DNA of 5,532 bases, from assembly GCA_903921135.1 (NCBI GenBank), contig CAIXOY010000492.1, positions 1-5,532 on the forward strand. Direction: 5' to 3'. The notes below the pieces were generated by a model. That model did not search any database and was not told where the DNA came from. It saw only the letters and a program-made list of their open reading frames with translations. Below are positions 5,197-5,532 of the stretch, one piece after another (the stretch's first letter is position 1; every line of letters begins with the position of its first letter). This DNA comes from an uncultured Gammaproteobacteria bacterium (lineage in GTDB: Bacteria > Pseudomonadota > Gammaproteobacteria > Pseudomonadales > UBA5518). A program made the translations under genes and the position numbers.

Positions 5197-5532
5197 TTTG
5201 CCTCCGGCGCGCTGCCCGCGGGCTCGCGTGTGGTGATGCTCAATCGGGCGAAACCGCCGCGGCCGGCAGCATCCATGGCGCGCACCACGAGTTCGTGAGG
5301 CGTCTTGCCGTCTGCGGTGATCACCAGTGGCCGGTCGGTATCTCCGCCCGATGCCTCGCGCAGCGCGGCGACGATGGTCTGAACCCGGTCATCGGCGAGG
5401 GTGCGGCCGGCAACTGCGAAGCTGCCGCCCGCAGACACCAGCAGCTCGATGCGCTCGGGACGCTGCTCCGGAGGTTGGGCCGAGGCCTCGGGCAATGTGA
5501 CCTGCAGCTTGCCTTCTCGGGCAAATGTGGTG
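5193..5532 (-). CDS. exbD: ExbD/TolR-family biopolymer transport protein, 5' end cut by window
   Basis: The last 112 codons of an ExbD/TolR gene are visible. These proteins have one N-terminal transmembrane helix and a periplasmic domain, and work with an ExbB/TolQ partner to use the proton gradient to drive TonB or Tol. The visible part starts TTFAREGKLQVTLPEAS, which in family members directly follows the transmembrane helix, so about 40-45 residues including the membrane-embedded Asp are off the right edge. The periplasmic domain is recognised by ITADGKTPHELVVRAMDAAGRGGF, with the usual alternation of a short beta strand and the AMDAAG helix, and ends SITTREPAGSAPEAK. An in-frame TTG at 5495 could start a 100-residue form, but the upstream codons continue the family consensus, so it is internal. 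ExbD rather than TolR is preferred because of the kdsB neighbourhood; the two cannot be firmly separated here. Confidence 0.88.
   Translation of the reverse strand, partial: TTFAREGKLQVTLPEASAQPPEQRPERIELLVSAGGSFAVAGRTLADDRVQTIVAALREASGGDTDRPLVITADGKTPHELVVRAMDAAGRGGFARLSITTREPAGSAPEAK
5201..5205 (-). promoter_or_regulatory. Ribosome binding site of kdsB
   Basis: GGAGG on the minus strand lies four bases before the GTG start at 5196, inside the last codons of exbD. It is the strongest ribosome binding site among the overlapping genes here and supports the GTG as the true kdsB start, giving a protein beginning MSFTVVIPARY. Confidence 0.65.

Noticed and set aside
5193..5495. TTG-started 100-residue protein at the right edge
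   Set aside because: The same frame continues to the window edge with ExbD-like residues (TTFAREGKLQVTL), so the TTG is internal to a larger gene.

Overview
The window looks like a chromosomal housekeeping segment of a high-GC gammaproteobacterium. Two neighbourhoods support this: a kdsB, low-molecular-weight phosphatase, murB run downstream of an ExbD/TolR gene, and a UvrY/GacA-type response regulator directly followed by uvrC. I recall both arrangements from Pseudomonas and related genera, and the second also from E. coli. Nothing in the sequence fixes a genus. No mobile elements, RNA genes or CRISPR arrays were seen.

All seven genes lie on the minus strand, so transcription runs from high to low coordinates. 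From the right edge they are: the 3' part of an exbD-like gene (5532-5193), kdsB (5196-4429), a low-molecular-weight protein-tyrosine-phosphatase gene (4432-3962), murB (3965-2949) and an AlkB-type dioxygenase gene (2949-2347). After a 113-base gap come a LuxR-type response regulator (2233-1562) and the 5' six-sevenths or so of uvrC (1565-1). Every gene junction except that gap is an overlap of one or four bases (GTGA, ATGA, GTGA, TGATG, ATGA). This suggests two translationally coupled transcription units separated by the gap at 2234-2346.

The first unit mostly serves the cell envelope. ExbD belongs to a proton-driven energy-transducing complex, KdsB activates Kdo for lipopolysaccharide, and MurB makes UDP-N-acetylmuramate for peptidoglycan. 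A phosphatase of unknown substrate sits between KdsB and MurB, and a probable DNA/RNA alkylation-repair dioxygenase ends the unit. The second unit pairs a UvrY/GacA-like regulator with the excision nuclease subunit UvrC. The gap holds a candidate sigma-70 promoter, a tandem ACACGTGG repeat and a good ribosome binding site for the regulator.

I do not see a new system here. The points most worth a second look are the Cys in place of the switch aromatic residue in the response regulator, the perfect TATAAT placed to give a leaderless uvrC transcript, the ACACGTGG repeat, the direct exbD-kdsB junction without lpxK, and the coupling of an AlkB-type gene to murB.
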